In this document: positions 26,587 to 36,676 of the stretch, one piece after another
Layout of the letters: each line of letters starts with the position of its first letter
Numbering within the stretch: the stretch's first letter is position 1
DNA from: Nostoc sp. NIES-3756
Lineage (GTDB): Bacteria > Cyanobacteriota > Cyanobacteriia > Cyanobacteriales > Nostocaceae
Assembly (NCBI RefSeq): GCF_001548375.1
Contig: NZ_AP017295.1
Span: forward strand, 5,180,501-5,244,500
Length of the DNA: 64,000 bases
Direction: 5' to 3'
The notes under the pieces: model-generated
Database searches by the model: none
Told to the model about the DNA's origin: nothing
The model's input: the letters and a program-made list of their open reading frames with translations, nothing else
Translations under genes and position numbers: made by a program

Positions 26587-29500
26587 TTATTTCCGTCCAA
26601 GAAGTTGCGCGATCGCCTGCGCTAATTGAGCTGCATCGGCTGGTTTGGGAATATGCTTTTGAAAGCCTGCGGCGATGGCTTGGTTTTGGTCGATTTCTCC
26701 GGCGTATGCAGTTAGAGCGATCGCCGGAATTTGTCCGCCTTGTTCTGGCAACCATTTTCTAATTTGTCGCAACAACATATAGCCGTCGATTTGCGGCATA
26801 CCAATGTCGCTTAACAGTACATCTGGCTTGGATCTCGCTAAAACGTCCAAGGCTTCTATTGCCGATGCTGCCGTTGTCACAGTCGCCCCACATTGTTCTA
26901 GTGCAAAGCTAAAAAACTCGCGCACATCTGCCTGATCATCAACCAAGAGAATCTGCACCCCAGCTAGCAGCGTGTCTTGATTCTCTAATTCCTCCACAAC
27001 CGACTCATCACTTACCACAGAGTACTCAGCACTTCTATATAAAGGTAGTCTCACAGTAAAGATGGCTCCTTTGTCTTCTCCCTCACTCTGTGCTTGGACT
27101 GTACCCCCATGTAGTTCTACAAGATGACGCACAATTGCCAATCCTAATCCCAAACCACCAAAGACTCTGGTTGTTTTAGCATCTGCTTGGCGGAAATATT
27201 CAAAAACGTAAGGTAAAAACTCTGAGGTAATGCCCTTACCTGTATCTCTGACTTGGATTTGGGCATCTCGTGCTACCTGTTCTAAACGGACTTCTACCTG
27301 TCCTTCCGGTGGGGTGAACTTGACAGCATTGGAGACTAAATTCCAAATTACTTGTTGTAAGCGATCGCCATCACCCATTACCTGTACAGGTTGATCACTC
27401 AAGCTAGTACTCACTTGGATTGATTTTGCTTCTGCGGCTAAACGGACTGTTTCTAACCCCGCTTTAACTGTGTTTCTTAAATCGACTACACTGATATTCA
27501 AACTCAGCTTACCGCGCAAAATTCGGGAAACATCAAGTAAGTCGTCAATTAGTTGAGTTTGTAACTTGGCGTTGCGCTCAATTGTTTCCAAAGCTTGTTT
27601 AACAGTCTCCTCCTTATACGTGCGTGTGCGGAGTAACTTGGCCCAACCCATGATGGGATTGAGGGGAGTCCGCAATTCGTGGGAAAGAACGGCGAGAAAT
27701 TCATCTTTGATGCGGTTGGTAGACTCAGCTACAGCACGGGCATTTTTCTCTGCTTCGTAAAGTTGAGCGCGGGCGATCGCCTGAGCGCATTGTTGCCCCA
27801 ATGTCAACATAAACTTCTGTTCTTCTTCGTTAAATTTTTGGGACGTAGCAAAGCTCAATGCCATCACCCCTATTGTGTGTTGCTCAACAATCAGAGGAAT
27901 ACAAGCAAAGGCACAATTGCCAGTCTGGGAGGGAAGATCGGCAATTTGCGGATATTTGGCGGCGAATATTTCTACATTTGGAATAAAAATGGCTTCTCCC
28001 GTGTTGGCTGTTTCCGCAATGGGTACAGCAGCCGTGATGGGGAAGGTTTCCCAAGTATCTTGTACAGATTCTGGATAACCAATAGCTTTGATAATTTTCA
28101 GGTTAATCCCACCTTCAGTTAGCAACGCCACCGAACCAGCAGATGCCCCCAAAGCTGCTAATCCTTGATTTACCACCACATCAGCAACTTGCTCTTGAGT
28201 TAGGGCTTCACTAAGGGCGGCCGTAATGCTTTGCAAGCGTAATGTGCGACTCATTGCCAACTCGGCAGCCTGCTTGGCTTGCTGGGTTTCTTGATATAGT
28301 CTGGCGTTATCAATGGCTGTTGCGGCACGCCTAGCAATATCTTCCGCTAAAGCTAGGTCAGTTTGATTTAGTTGCCGTCCTGAATTGGCTGTGACAAAGG
28401 AGATGACACCGAAGATTTGCCCCCGTGAATACAGGGGAATTACCATGAGCGATCGCATCCCCAAGCTTTGCAATAATTGTAGATGTCGCTCATCGTCTGC
28501 CATCTCTTGTAAAAGCGAGTCTGGTAGGTCTGGATAAAAGGCAGATTTTCCTTGCATGAGGAGGTCACGGAAGGGGTGTTTCCCTTCAGTTTTGGGTGGG
28601 TAAGAGGAGCGAATTTCTTCGACAATTTCCATTTTCACTAGGTCAACAGAAGCGATCGCCACCCGTTTAATTGACCAATCTGGTTGCAGAACATCGACAA
28701 CACACCAATCAGCCATAGTTGGTACAGCCAAGTGAGTCACATTATTGAGCGTCACTTCATAATCCAAAGAAGCCGCTAATATCGTGCTGGCTTCGACTAA
28801 CAATTTTTGTGCCGCTTCTGCTTGTTTACGTTCACTAATATCTTCAATAATTCCCAAGGCATATTTAGCTTGACCTTGCTCATCCCATACGGCTGAGGCA
28901 GTTAAGTTAACCCAAACAATCTTGCCATCTTTGCGGATATAACGCTTTTCTAAAGAGTAACCATTAATTTCCCGTGATAACACTTTTCTGGCATAGTCCC
29001 AATCAGCTGCTAAATCATCAGGATGGGATATCTCTTGAAAGTTCATCTGACTTAACTCCTCGGCACTGTACCCAGTAATTTCGCATAATGCTGGATTAAC
29101 TTGCAGAAATTGACCAGTCAAGGTTACTAAGGTAATACCTACAGCCGCTTGGTCAAACATTGCCCGGAACCGTTCTTCACTCTCCCTTAAAGCAATCTCT
29201 ACTTGCTTGGTGGCTGTCACATCTGCCAAGATAATCCCCAGTCCCACCGTTTCACCGATACTGTTTTGGACTGGGTAATAATTACCCAACCAATAACCGT
29301 AAGTTCTCGGTGTACCTAAAGTTTCTCCACTAATTTCTACATTCAGCATTGGCTCTCCCGTATCCAACACCCGTTGAAACTGGGCTTCTAATTCTGCTGC
29401 CATTTTGGGTAGAACTTCGCCAAATTTCCGTCCTAGATGCTCCTCTATACTCAAACCGTTAATGTCAGCTAACACCTGATTAATGCGGATATAACGCAAC

Positions 29501-31281
29501 TCTCGGTCTAAGAAGCAGACTGAGACAGGTGCAGCTGCTAACAAGGCATCTAGAAGCGATAGGGATTGGGCATAATGGTTAAGAGCTTGGTGCATATCTC
29601 GATAGAGTTGGGCATTCTCTATCGCTAAGGCAGCACGATAGGCAATCTCTTTGGCTAGGGCTAAGTCAGCTTCATTGTAGCTACGACCTGATTCAGCCGT
29701 GACAAAGGTAATACATCCCAAAACTCGCTCATGGGCTATCAACGGGACAATCATTGCTGATTTAATTCCCATCAGCCGTACCACTTCCAAATGTTCTTGA
29801 TTTTGAGTCCCTGCTACCAAAAGAGAATCTGAGATTTCGGAAATTAGTATTGCTTCACCAGTTTGTATAACCTTGGCTATTAAACTCGCGCTTCCAAGTT
29901 CTGGTGCATATTGCTGAAGAATCTGTGCCCAATGTGCTTTTGCTTGGTCTACATGGGCAATAGGTAAGCGGCGAATTGAGCCATCTTCGTTGATAATTTC
30001 AATACTGCACCAGTCAGCTAGTTGGGGAACGGAGATTTTGGCAATCTGTTCTAAAGTTTGTTCGTAATCTAAGGAACTAGAGAGTGTACTGCTAGTTTGG
30101 GCAATATAACGCAATGCCACCTCTGCACGTTTGCGTTCTGTAATATCCAACCCAGTTACCCCCACCCCCAAAAGTTGTCCATCTGGTAAACAAACTGGGT
30201 AGTAGCTGACAATACTACAACGATGTACTCCGGCTGGATAGGTTTCTCCGCTTATTTCCTGATTGAGTAACGGCTGTTTGGTTGCCATTACCTGATGAAA
30301 AACAGGCTCTAGTGTGTCCGCCCATGCTGGTAATACTTCTCTTAAGGTGCGTCCAGTATGTTGACTTTGGGGTACACCGTTGATGGCTGCTAAGGCTTCG
30401 TTAGTATAAACGTAACGCAGTTCTGTATCTAAAAAAGCCAGTGCTACGGGTGAACTGGTAAGCCAAGCATTCAATAATGCCAGATATTCATCTTTTTGCT
30501 GAATCGCTTTTTGCAGTTGACTCTGCAATTTTTTATTTTTTAGTTCTGAACGCTTACGTTTAGTAATATCGACTGCTGCACAAATGACACCCTCAATCTG
30601 ACCATTAACTTTAAAAGGTTCTGCTAATAAATCGTAGTAAAGAATTTCTCCCTTCAAGATTATAGAAACTTCTTCATGGGCAGAAACATCTTGTTCTAAT
30701 ACTTTTTGCTTAATTGCTGTTAGTTGTTTTGCTACTGAAGCGGGTACTATTTCATAGTCAGTTTTACCGAGGATATCTTCAACCGAACCCACGCCTTGAG
30801 GATTATATATCCACTGATATCGCAAGTCTTTATCCTGCTGAAATACTACAATATCTGAATTGCTAAGTGCTAATCTAAATCTTTCCTCACTTGTCTGAAG
30901 TTTTTGTAAATTTGCTTCATCTTGTCTGTAAGACTTCTTCCATCTTTCACAAATAAAGCTGAAAAATAATCCTTGTACAGCAAATAGACCTATTTTTCCT
31001 GTATTGGTAATATCAAAAGATAGGTCAAATTGTGGGTGAAGAAAGAAGTAATCACTTAATACTACAGACAAGCAAGTTGCTAAAATTCCTGACCAGAAAC
31101 CACCATACCAAGCACTGAGTATAACAGCACTAAAAAATAGCCCAAAAGGGGTAGTGGTCATGTTTAGCCAGGGATCTAACAACAGCATCAGCGCACAGGC
31201 AAACGCCACAGCAAATATCACAATTCCTAGACGTATTAATGCAGAAATAGAAATATACGGCATGAAGATTACTTGCGACAA
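26587..31281 (-). CDS. hybrid sensor histidine kinase/response regulator (DUF4118-like TM, PAS, GAF, HK, REC)
   Basis: 1564 residues. Order, with approximate positions: a membrane module like DUF4118/KdpD (8-110), PAS-type blocks (130-250, 265-390), GAF (400-555), PAS blocks (575-690, 705-825), GAF (830-990), GAF (1010-1165), HisKA with H1201 in LSHELRTPLNPIMGWAKLL, HATPase to about 1430 (N box NLVSNAVKFTPP, G2 FGGLGLGLAI), and a receiver from about 1450 (LLVDDQADVREF, phosphoacceptor Asp near 1490 in LLSDIGMPQIDGY). A membrane-bound sensor with many small-molecule or redox inputs. A shorter start at ATG 31263 is also possible. The ligand cannot be told. Confidence 0.9.
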   Translation of the reverse strand: MSQVIFMPYISISALIRLGIVIFAVAFACALMLLLDPWLNMTTTPFGLFFSAVILSAWYGGFWSGILATCLSVVLSDYFFLHPQFDLSFDITNTGKIGLFAVQGLFFSFICERWKKSYRQDEANLQKLQTSEERFRLALSNSDIVVFQQDKDLRYQWIYNPQGVGSVEDILGKTDYEIVPASVAKQLTAIKQKVLEQDVSAHEEVSIILKGEILYYDLLAEPFKVNGQIEGVICAAVDITKRKRSELKNKKLQSQLQKAIQQKDEYLALLNAWLTSSPVALAFLDTELRYVYTNEALAAINGVPQSQHTGRTLREVLPAWADTLEPVFHQVMATKQPLLNQEISGETYPAGVHRCSIVSYYPVCLPDGQLLGVGVTGLDITERKRAEVALRYIAQTSSTLSSSLDYEQTLEQIAKISVPQLADWCSIEIINEDGSIRRLPIAHVDQAKAHWAQILQQYAPELGSASLIAKVIQTGEAILISEISDSLLVAGTQNQEHLEVVRLMGIKSAMIVPLIAHERVLGCITFVTAESGRSYNEADLALAKEIAYRAALAIENAQLYRDMHQALNHYAQSLSLLDALLAAAPVSVCFLDRELRYIRINQVLADINGLSIEEHLGRKFGEVLPKMAAELEAQFQRVLDTGEPMLNVEISGETLGTPRTYGYWLGNYYPVQNSIGETVGLGIILADVTATKQVEIALRESEERFRAMFDQAAVGITLVTLTGQFLQVNPALCEITGYSAEELSQMNFQEISHPDDLAADWDYARKVLSREINGYSLEKRYIRKDGKIVWVNLTASAVWDEQGQAKYALGIIEDISERKQAEAAQKLLVEASTILAASLDYEVTLNNVTHLAVPTMADWCVVDVLQPDWSIKRVAIASVDLVKMEIVEEIRSSYPPKTEGKHPFRDLLMQGKSAFYPDLPDSLLQEMADDERHLQLLQSLGMRSLMVIPLYSRGQIFGVISFVTANSGRQLNQTDLALAEDIARRAATAIDNARLYQETQQAKQAAELAMSRTLRLQSITAALSEALTQEQVADVVVNQGLAALGASAGSVALLTEGGINLKIIKAIGYPESVQDTWETFPITAAVPIAETANTGEAIFIPNVEIFAAKYPQIADLPSQTGNCAFACIPLIVEQHTIGVMALSFATSQKFNEEEQKFMLTLGQQCAQAIARAQLYEAEKNARAVAESTNRIKDEFLAVLSHELRTPLNPIMGWAKLLRTRTYKEETVKQALETIERNAKLQTQLIDDLLDVSRILRGKLSLNISVVDLRNTVKAGLETVRLAAEAKSIQVSTSLSDQPVQVMGDGDRLQQVIWNLVSNAVKFTPPEGQVEVRLEQVARDAQIQVRDTGKGITSEFLPYVFEYFRQADAKTTRVFGGLGLGLAIVRHLVELHGGTVQAQSEGEDKGAIFTVRLPLYRSAEYSVVSDESVVEELENQDTLLAGVQILLVDDQADVREFFSFALEQCGATVTTAASAIEALDVLARSKPDVLLSDIGMPQIDGYMLLRQIRKWLPEQGGQIPAIALTAYAGEIDQNQAIAAGFQKHIPKPADAAQLAQAIAQLLGRK

Positions 31282-31513
31282 CTAATACTTGTTGCAGAGT
31301 CTTTACATAACCTATGCTAGTTTGCAAGTTTTAGGTACTTGTCTTGGGATAGATTGTAGAATTTTTATAAAAAACTTCTTTTAGTTAGATGTTAATTTTT
31401 TGTTAATGTAGTAATTAACAGAAAACTTGAACTTTAAAAGAAATAATTCTCACTTAATTTGTAAATATATAGTAAAGTTTGAAGTGTGACTTTAAACAAG
31501 GAAATCATTTCAT

Positions 31514-33436
31514 TTAGAATAACTCAGTAAGTGAGAACTGTCTTTGTCTGTCCAATTCCTGAAGCTTGATTTTTTCAGCATAGAACGCCTGATAATATGA
31601 CTGCCATTTTTCTGGATCAACTTCAGGATCAGTTTCTTGCCAAAGTTCTAAAAAGTGACGATAACGCTTTTCTCTACGGACTCGTTCCATGCAGGCGATC
31701 GCAGCTTGCACAACTTGCGGAGTCCGTAATATCTCTTTTTTTGTTTTCTCATCAAGATGGAAAAGATGAGAAATAACGCTCAGTTCTTCACCTAATTCTA
31801 GGTATACATCTTGTAATCTCGAAATTAAATCAACTTGCTTATCTGCGGATTCTATAATTTGTAGCCATAAAAAACGATGATGAGAAAGGCTAAACTCCAA
31901 GTTCCGCACCTCTAGTTCGTCAATAATTGCTTGACGATATTCAGGACAATGGAGGTAAATTCGCAGCAGTAGCGCCTCGGCGTGTTCTAGAAGGTTGCGG
32001 TCTGTGGGTAGTGGGGAATGCGGAGTGGGGCGTGGGGCGTGGCTTCTATTGGTTCTGGATGAGAGGGGTTTAGAATATGTAGCGGTGGTTGGGGTGATTT
32101 GGGTGAGGAGATTTTCTACTCGTAAGGGAATGAGTCTGGTGTCTCCTAAGCTGAGGATTTCGGCACAATAAGAGACGTAATAGTTACGAGTATCACTATT
32201 AACTATATTTTTGAGTAGTTTGACAAATTGTTGGGTAACTTGCTGAAAATCCGTAGCTTGTTTTAAGTCCTGGTCTTTGATAGTCTGCTGAATCTGCCAA
32301 TTTAACCACAATGGTGCATTTGCTAATAGTTGTCCATAATCTTCAGGTGCATGGCTATGCAAATATTCATCAGCATCTTTGCCGTCGGGTATATTAAGTA
32401 TTTTAAGTTGCACTTCGCCTTTATAAGCTAAATCGGCAATTTCCCCGATCGCTCTTTCGGCAGCGTTAGTGCCAGCTTTATCTGCATCAAAGTTGAGTAC
32501 CAACTGTTTTGACTCGGTGTAACGTAATATCAGCCGTACTTGGTCTAAACTCAAGGCAGTACCCAGAGAAGCCACAGCGTTATTAATTCCCGCCGCATGG
32601 AGAGCGATCGCATCAAAGTATCCCTCAACTACCACAGCTTGATCAAGTTGAGAAATCCCGGTTTTCGCTTGATCCAAGGCGAATAGGGTTTTACCTTTAT
32701 TAAATAGTTCGGTTTCAGGTGAGTTTAAATATTTCGGCTGTTCATCAGTTAAAGTTCTCCCACCAAAAGCAATCACCCGTCCTTGAATATCACGGATAGG
32801 AATCATCAGGCGATCGCGGAATACATCATAATATCCCGCCCCTTCCTTACGCGGTTTAATCAAACCAGCTTTTTCCACCAATTGGACTGGATAATGTTTA
32901 TCTTCTACCAAATAACGATGTAGAGTTTCCCAACCTGCGGGTGCGTAACCCAAGCCAAACTGCTGGATAGTAGCTTCACTAAGACGGCGATCGCTACGTA
33001 AATATTGCAACGCCCTTTGTCCTTGAGATTGCCGTAGGGCGTGCTGATAGAAACTTGCCGTAGAAGCCATAACTTCATACAACTGTTCCCGCAAAGACAA
33101 CTGACGTTGTAATTCTTGCCGTTGTTCTGGTTCGAGCGTTTGTACAGGTACTTGATAACGTCGTGCTAAATCTAACACCACCTCAGCAAACGCTCGCTTC
33201 CCCAACTCCATCAAAAATTTAATCGCATTCCCCCCAGCCTGACAACCGAAGCAATAGTACATTTGCTTTGTTTGGCTGACAGTAAAACTAGGCGATTTCT
33301 CATCATGAAATGGACATAATCCGACAAAATCCTTACCACGCTTGCGTAAAACCACATATTCCGATACCACATCGACAATATCAGCCCGATGTTTAACTTC
33401 ATCAATCGTATCTGGGTGTAAACGTGGGATTTGCAT
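31514..33436 (-). CDS. dnaG: DNA primase
   Basis: 640 residues; makes RNA primers at the replication fork. The CHC2 zinc finger (CPFHDEKSPSFTVS, then YYCFGCQAGGNAIKF) covers about 40-75, followed by the catalytic core. The TOPRIM domain has the VVEGYFDAIALHAAG acidic motif (about 265-280) and the NFDADKAGTNAA metal motif (about 318-329). The last 130 residues form the DnaB-interaction domain. A Pro/Ser-rich linker (RTNRSHAPRPTPHSPLPTD, about 460-480) is typical of cyanobacterial forms. A GTCAATA-type repeat lies just upstream (33438-33486). Confidence 0.96.
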   Translation of the reverse strand: MQIPRLHPDTIDEVKHRADIVDVVSEYVVLRKRGKDFVGLCPFHDEKSPSFTVSQTKQMYYCFGCQAGGNAIKFLMELGKRAFAEVVLDLARRYQVPVQTLEPEQRQELQRQLSLREQLYEVMASTASFYQHALRQSQGQRALQYLRSDRRLSEATIQQFGLGYAPAGWETLHRYLVEDKHYPVQLVEKAGLIKPRKEGAGYYDVFRDRLMIPIRDIQGRVIAFGGRTLTDEQPKYLNSPETELFNKGKTLFALDQAKTGISQLDQAVVVEGYFDAIALHAAGINNAVASLGTALSLDQVRLILRYTESKQLVLNFDADKAGTNAAERAIGEIADLAYKGEVQLKILNIPDGKDADEYLHSHAPEDYGQLLANAPLWLNWQIQQTIKDQDLKQATDFQQVTQQFVKLLKNIVNSDTRNYYVSYCAEILSLGDTRLIPLRVENLLTQITPTTATYSKPLSSRTNRSHAPRPTPHSPLPTDRNLLEHAEALLLRIYLHCPEYRQAIIDELEVRNLEFSLSHHRFLWLQIIESADKQVDLISRLQDVYLELGEELSVISHLFHLDEKTKKEILRTPQVVQAAIACMERVRREKRYRHFLELWQETDPEVDPEKWQSYYQAFYAEKIKLQELDRQRQFSLTELF

Positions 33437-33437
33437 A

Positions 33438-33555
33438 TTAGTTATTAGTCATTAGTCATTAGTCATTAGTCCATAGTCCATAGTCAAAAGATATTCTGCC
33501 TTGTCTCTCCCCACTCCCTCATCTCCCCACTCCCTTATCTTCTCCCACTCCCCCT
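33438..33555. repeat. tandem repeats upstream of dnaG
   Basis: ATTAGTC units (33438-33486) followed by CTCATCTCC/CACTCCC-type units (about 33510-33555). They lie in the divergent region between dnaG and the cell-wall hydrolase gene. Confidence 0.78.
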
Positions 33556-33629
33556 ATAATTGTTGTCGTCTAGCCAAGAATATTGTATAGAATTGCTTAC
33601 GCTTAATTTTATCAGAGGCATTACGGAAC

Positions 33630-34982
33630 ATGGGGCGTATTTTTATTTCAGCAGCTCACGGAGGGCGGGAGGTAGGGGGTATAGATCCAGGTTCAATCGC
33701 TGGGGGAACGACGGAAGCTAGAGAGATGATTTTGCTGCGGGATTTGATTGTGACAGAATTGCGATCGCGTAGTTTTGAGGTTTTGTCTGTTCCTGATGAT
33801 TTGAGTGCGGCTGATACCATTAATTGGATTAATGTCCGTGGTCGTCGGGGTGATGTCGCCCTAGAAGTTCATGCTGATTCCGCTAGTAGTCCTAGTGTGC
33901 GTGGAGCTAGTGTTTTTCACATTGCTAATAACAATGAACGTAAAAGCAATGGCGAACTGCTATTAGTCGGACTGTTACGCCGCGTTCCTCAATTACCAAA
34001 CCGAGGCGTTAAACCGGATACAGATAGTGGTTTGGGTAGATTAGCATTTTGTCGGCAGATTACAATTGCCTCTTTACTCATGCAGGTGGCATTCCTCAGC
34101 AGCCCAGAGGATAGGGCTTTGCTGCAAAATCGTCGCCGGGATTTTGCCTTGGGTATTGCTGATGGTTTAGCTTCATGGAGTCGAGTTATTGACCCAAATC
34201 CAGGAACTCCAGCCGACCCCAACTATCCACCTATCAACATTAACATTAACGGACAAAATTACGCAGAGCAAGGAATCTTAGTCAATGGTAACGCTTATAT
34301 ACCTATTGATTTAGTTGACCGCCTGCGGATTGATTTGTCAAAAGTGCCGAATGTCAATCGCATTACCTATCGCCGAGTCGTCTATGTCAAAGCAGTAGAA
34401 TTGCGAGATTTTAACGTAGCAGTTAGCTGGGATGCAGCAACACGCACCGTTACCTTACGTTCTAATTTGGTAGTTTGCCCTGGTCAAATCGATAGAATCA
34501 TTTCCAATGGCAGTACCTCAGAAGTACAGATGCAAATATTCCTGAGAAACAATAACGAGAATGCTTTAGCACAATTTCCAGATATCCCCAAACTCTATCG
34601 AGAGGAAGCAAGCGCCGAGGGAGTAAATTATGACATTGCCTTCTGCCAAATGTGCGTAGAAACAGGATTTTTACGCTTTGGTGGGGATATTAAACCAGAA
34701 CAAAATAACTTTGCTGGCTTAGGTTCTATTGGTGGCGCTACTGAAGCTGCTTCTTTTCCCAGTGCCAGAATTGGTGTAAGGGCGCACATCCAACACCTCA
34801 AAGCCTACGCCAGTTTAGAACCCTTGGTAAATGAAGTGGTAGATCCAAGATTTCGCTTCGTTACCCGTGGCGTTGCTACTAAAATTGACGACCTTTCAGG
34901 GCGCTGGTCAGCCGATTTAGATTACGGTGCAAAAATTACAGCGATGGTCAAACGTTTGTATGAGTCCGCAGGGTTATTTTGA
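33630..34982 (+). CDS. N-acetylmuramoyl-L-alanine amidase with a second hydrolase-like domain
   Basis: 450 residues. The N-terminal amidase_3 domain (1-175) has the zinc motifs SAAHGGREVGG (His10), an acidic metal ligand in the TTEAREM region and EVHADS (His-Asp), with a late catalytic Glu expected in LLMQVAFLSSPED. A middle segment (205-285, NINGQNYAEQGILVNGNAYI) resembles a copper amine oxidase N-terminal-like fold. The C-terminal part (about 325-445, EASAEGVNYDIAFCQMCVET, then NNFAGLGSIGGATEAASFPS) resembles the glucosaminidase family. No signal peptide is evident at the N-terminus. Likely a peptidoglycan remodelling enzyme. Confidence 0.82.
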   Translation: MGRIFISAAHGGREVGGIDPGSIAGGTTEAREMILLRDLIVTELRSRSFEVLSVPDDLSAADTINWINVRGRRGDVALEVHADSASSPSVRGASVFHIANNNERKSNGELLLVGLLRRVPQLPNRGVKPDTDSGLGRLAFCRQITIASLLMQVAFLSSPEDRALLQNRRRDFALGIADGLASWSRVIDPNPGTPADPNYPPINININGQNYAEQGILVNGNAYIPIDLVDRLRIDLSKVPNVNRITYRRVVYVKAVELRDFNVAVSWDAATRTVTLRSNLVVCPGQIDRIISNGSTSEVQMQIFLRNNNENALAQFPDIPKLYREEASAEGVNYDIAFCQMCVETGFLRFGGDIKPEQNNFAGLGSIGGATEAASFPSARIGVRAHIQHLKAYASLEPLVNEVVDPRFRFVTRGVATKIDDLSGRWSADLDYGAKITAMVKRLYESAGLF

Positions 34983-35003
34983 TGGAGATTGGGGAGTAGG
35001 TGT

Positions 35004-35072
35004 GTCAGTTAACAGTGAACAGTTATCAGTGAACAGTGAACATTACCTGACAACTGATAACTGATAACTGAA
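35004..35072. repeat. inverted/tandem ACAGTTATCAG repeats
   Basis: GTTAACAGTGAACAGTTATC is followed by AACTGATAACTGATAACTGA. The two halves are inverse copies (CAGTTATCAG / CTGATAACTG) and could form a hairpin between the convergent amidase and TPR genes. Confidence 0.75.
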
Positions 35073-35080
35073 TATTTCCC

Positions 35081-36103
35081 TTACAAAGCATCCATACACT
35101 GTTTGACTTTCTCAAAGATGGACTGCTCTTCGATTTGCTCTGCTAATTCTTGAGCGTTGCGATAGCACATTAAGGCGAACTTTTTGCGTTTTGTTGTTAC
35201 ATAAAGGTTGCCCATATTCAATAATGTGGAAATTTCTCCTAGAGAATCTCCTAGATGTTGATAAATAGTCAGTGCTTGTTTGTAGAGCTTTAGCCCTTTA
35301 CGGTGACTGCCCAGTTTATAGTATGTAAAGCCGATATTGTTGAGAGTTGTGGCTTCACCTGGGCGATCGCACATTGCTTGACGTGTTAACAGGACTTGAT
35401 GGTAAATTAACAACGCTTGTTTAGGTTGTCCTAAGTCAAGATATGTGGACGCGATATTATTCAATGTGATGGCTTCACCAGCAATATTCTTAGCAGCTTT
35501 TTGAATCGGTAGTGCTTGTTCGAGATAGTGCAGCGCCAACTCAAACTGACCTAAAGCATTATAGGCGAATCCCATACCATTAAGTGTAGTGGCTTCACCA
35601 GAAAAGTCTCCTAACAAGCGTCGCATTGCTAAGATTTGATTTTGCAGTAAAAGCGATCGCTTAGGTTCACCCAATCTGACATAAATTAACGCCATATCGT
35701 TTAGGGTAGAAACTTCGCCTGGAGTATCTTGCAGATCCCTAAAGATTTGTGCCGCTTTCTCAAAATATTCCAACGCTTGAGAAAGTTTTCCGAGGCGACT
35801 ACAAGTCGAACCTAAATTACTCAACGCTGTAGCTTCTGCTTGTATATTGCCAATTTCTACAGCCACAGCCAGCGCTTGATGGAAACACTCTAATGCTTTT
35901 TGTGGTTGCCAGCACTCAAGATATGCTAAACCAATATCGTTTAACGTATGACCTTCTCTAGCACGGTCTGGAATTGCTCTGGCTAATTGTAAATTTTCCG
36001 TTATCAAATCGAGATATTCTTGAAATTTTCCCTGTTTGTAGTAGGTATTAGCTTCATTACGACGTTCTTCCCAAACACTAACTCGATTGCAAGGTTGCGT
36101 CAT
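35081..36103 (-). CDS. tetratricopeptide repeat protein
   Basis: 340 residues made of about seven 40-residue TPR units. Typical repeats read TLNDIGLAYLECWQPQKALE, ALSNLGSTCSRLGKLSQALE, TLNNIASTYLDLGQPKQALL and TLNNIGFTYYKLGSHRKGL. The 40-residue spacing and the G-E-A-T-T-L-N-N-I pattern are like the kinesin-light-chain/LGN type repeats common in filamentous cyanobacteria. A protein-interaction scaffold, cytosolic, with no enzymatic part. Partner not known. Confidence 0.88.
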   Translation of the reverse strand: MTQPCNRVSVWEERRNEANTYYKQGKFQEYLDLITENLQLARAIPDRAREGHTLNDIGLAYLECWQPQKALECFHQALAVAVEIGNIQAEATALSNLGSTCSRLGKLSQALEYFEKAAQIFRDLQDTPGEVSTLNDMALIYVRLGEPKRSLLLQNQILAMRRLLGDFSGEATTLNGMGFAYNALGQFELALHYLEQALPIQKAAKNIAGEAITLNNIASTYLDLGQPKQALLIYHQVLLTRQAMCDRPGEATTLNNIGFTYYKLGSHRKGLKLYKQALTIYQHLGDSLGEISTLLNMGNLYVTTKRKKFALMCYRNAQELAEQIEEQSIFEKVKQCMDAL

Positions 36104-36676
36104 TTGACCTCAGTTGTACAGCAGATAGATTGGCTGGTCACTCTTGAGCATATAGAACCTAAGATAGGTTCCCTAACTTTAAGTTAACCTTTATTTTCTA
36201 CCTTTAGATACAAGACGTAAAGAGATAGCAATGATATGTATAGGTCTTAATAAGCTAATAATAGGCAGTCCCGCCAGCAAAAGATATTATTTCGACAATT
36301 ATTTCTAATTTGCTTAACTTTGCTCTAGCTTCATGTGAGTTCGACAGAACCCAAAAATGACAGAAGCTAAAGCAGGCAAGTCTTTTGGCTAAATGTTAAT
36401 AGTTTTTGAGGTTAATACAGCAGTTTTCTTGTGCATGAAGTACAAGGTTACTGGTTTTGAAGCAGTGAGCAGCGCGTTTTGGGGGTTCGGCAGTCCGCTT
36501 AAGTCGGGGTTGTAGTGACTGCGTAAATACATGAGTTTATTTGTGTCTTTTGTACATCACTTGCTTGTGCTGTATGTAATAAGTAGCTAATCCTGCAAAT
36601 AAGCTAAATAACTAAAAACCCCTAACATATTCATAATAGTTAGGGGTCTTTTTATTTGAAAACTAACTTAATAAGG
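36104..36676. other. 573-bp intergenic region with bidirectional terminator, possible RNA
   Basis: No protein frame is convincing. It ends in the strong hairpin at 36618-36647. Segment 36554-36580 (TACATCAC/GTGCTGTA) can form a 7-bp imperfect hairpin. The middle, about 36440-36530, is GC-richer than its surroundings (AGCAGCGCG, GGGGGTTCGGCAGTCCGC). This could be a structured plus-strand RNA ending at the terminator. Confidence 0.45.
36618..36652. terminator. bidirectional Rho-independent terminator
   Basis: Arms ACCCCTAAC (36618-36626) and GTTAGGGGT (36639-36647) pair perfectly over 9 bp, with a U run on the plus strand (CTTTTTATTT). The minus strand also has a U tract (GGGGTTTTTAG). It would end the small-gene transcript at 36677-37135 from the right, and any plus-strand RNA from the left. 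Confidence 0.82.

Noticed and set aside
33438..33555. CRISPR-like array in the tandem repeats before dnaG
   Set aside because: Units are 7-10 bp, tandem, without unique spacers of equal length; typical heptamer repeats instead.
36441..36520. Thought of tmRNA, 6S RNA or RNase P RNA in the 36 kb gap
   Set aside because: None of the recognisable tmRNA tag or acceptor ends, or RNase P core motifs, is visible, so only an unassigned RNA candidate is reported.
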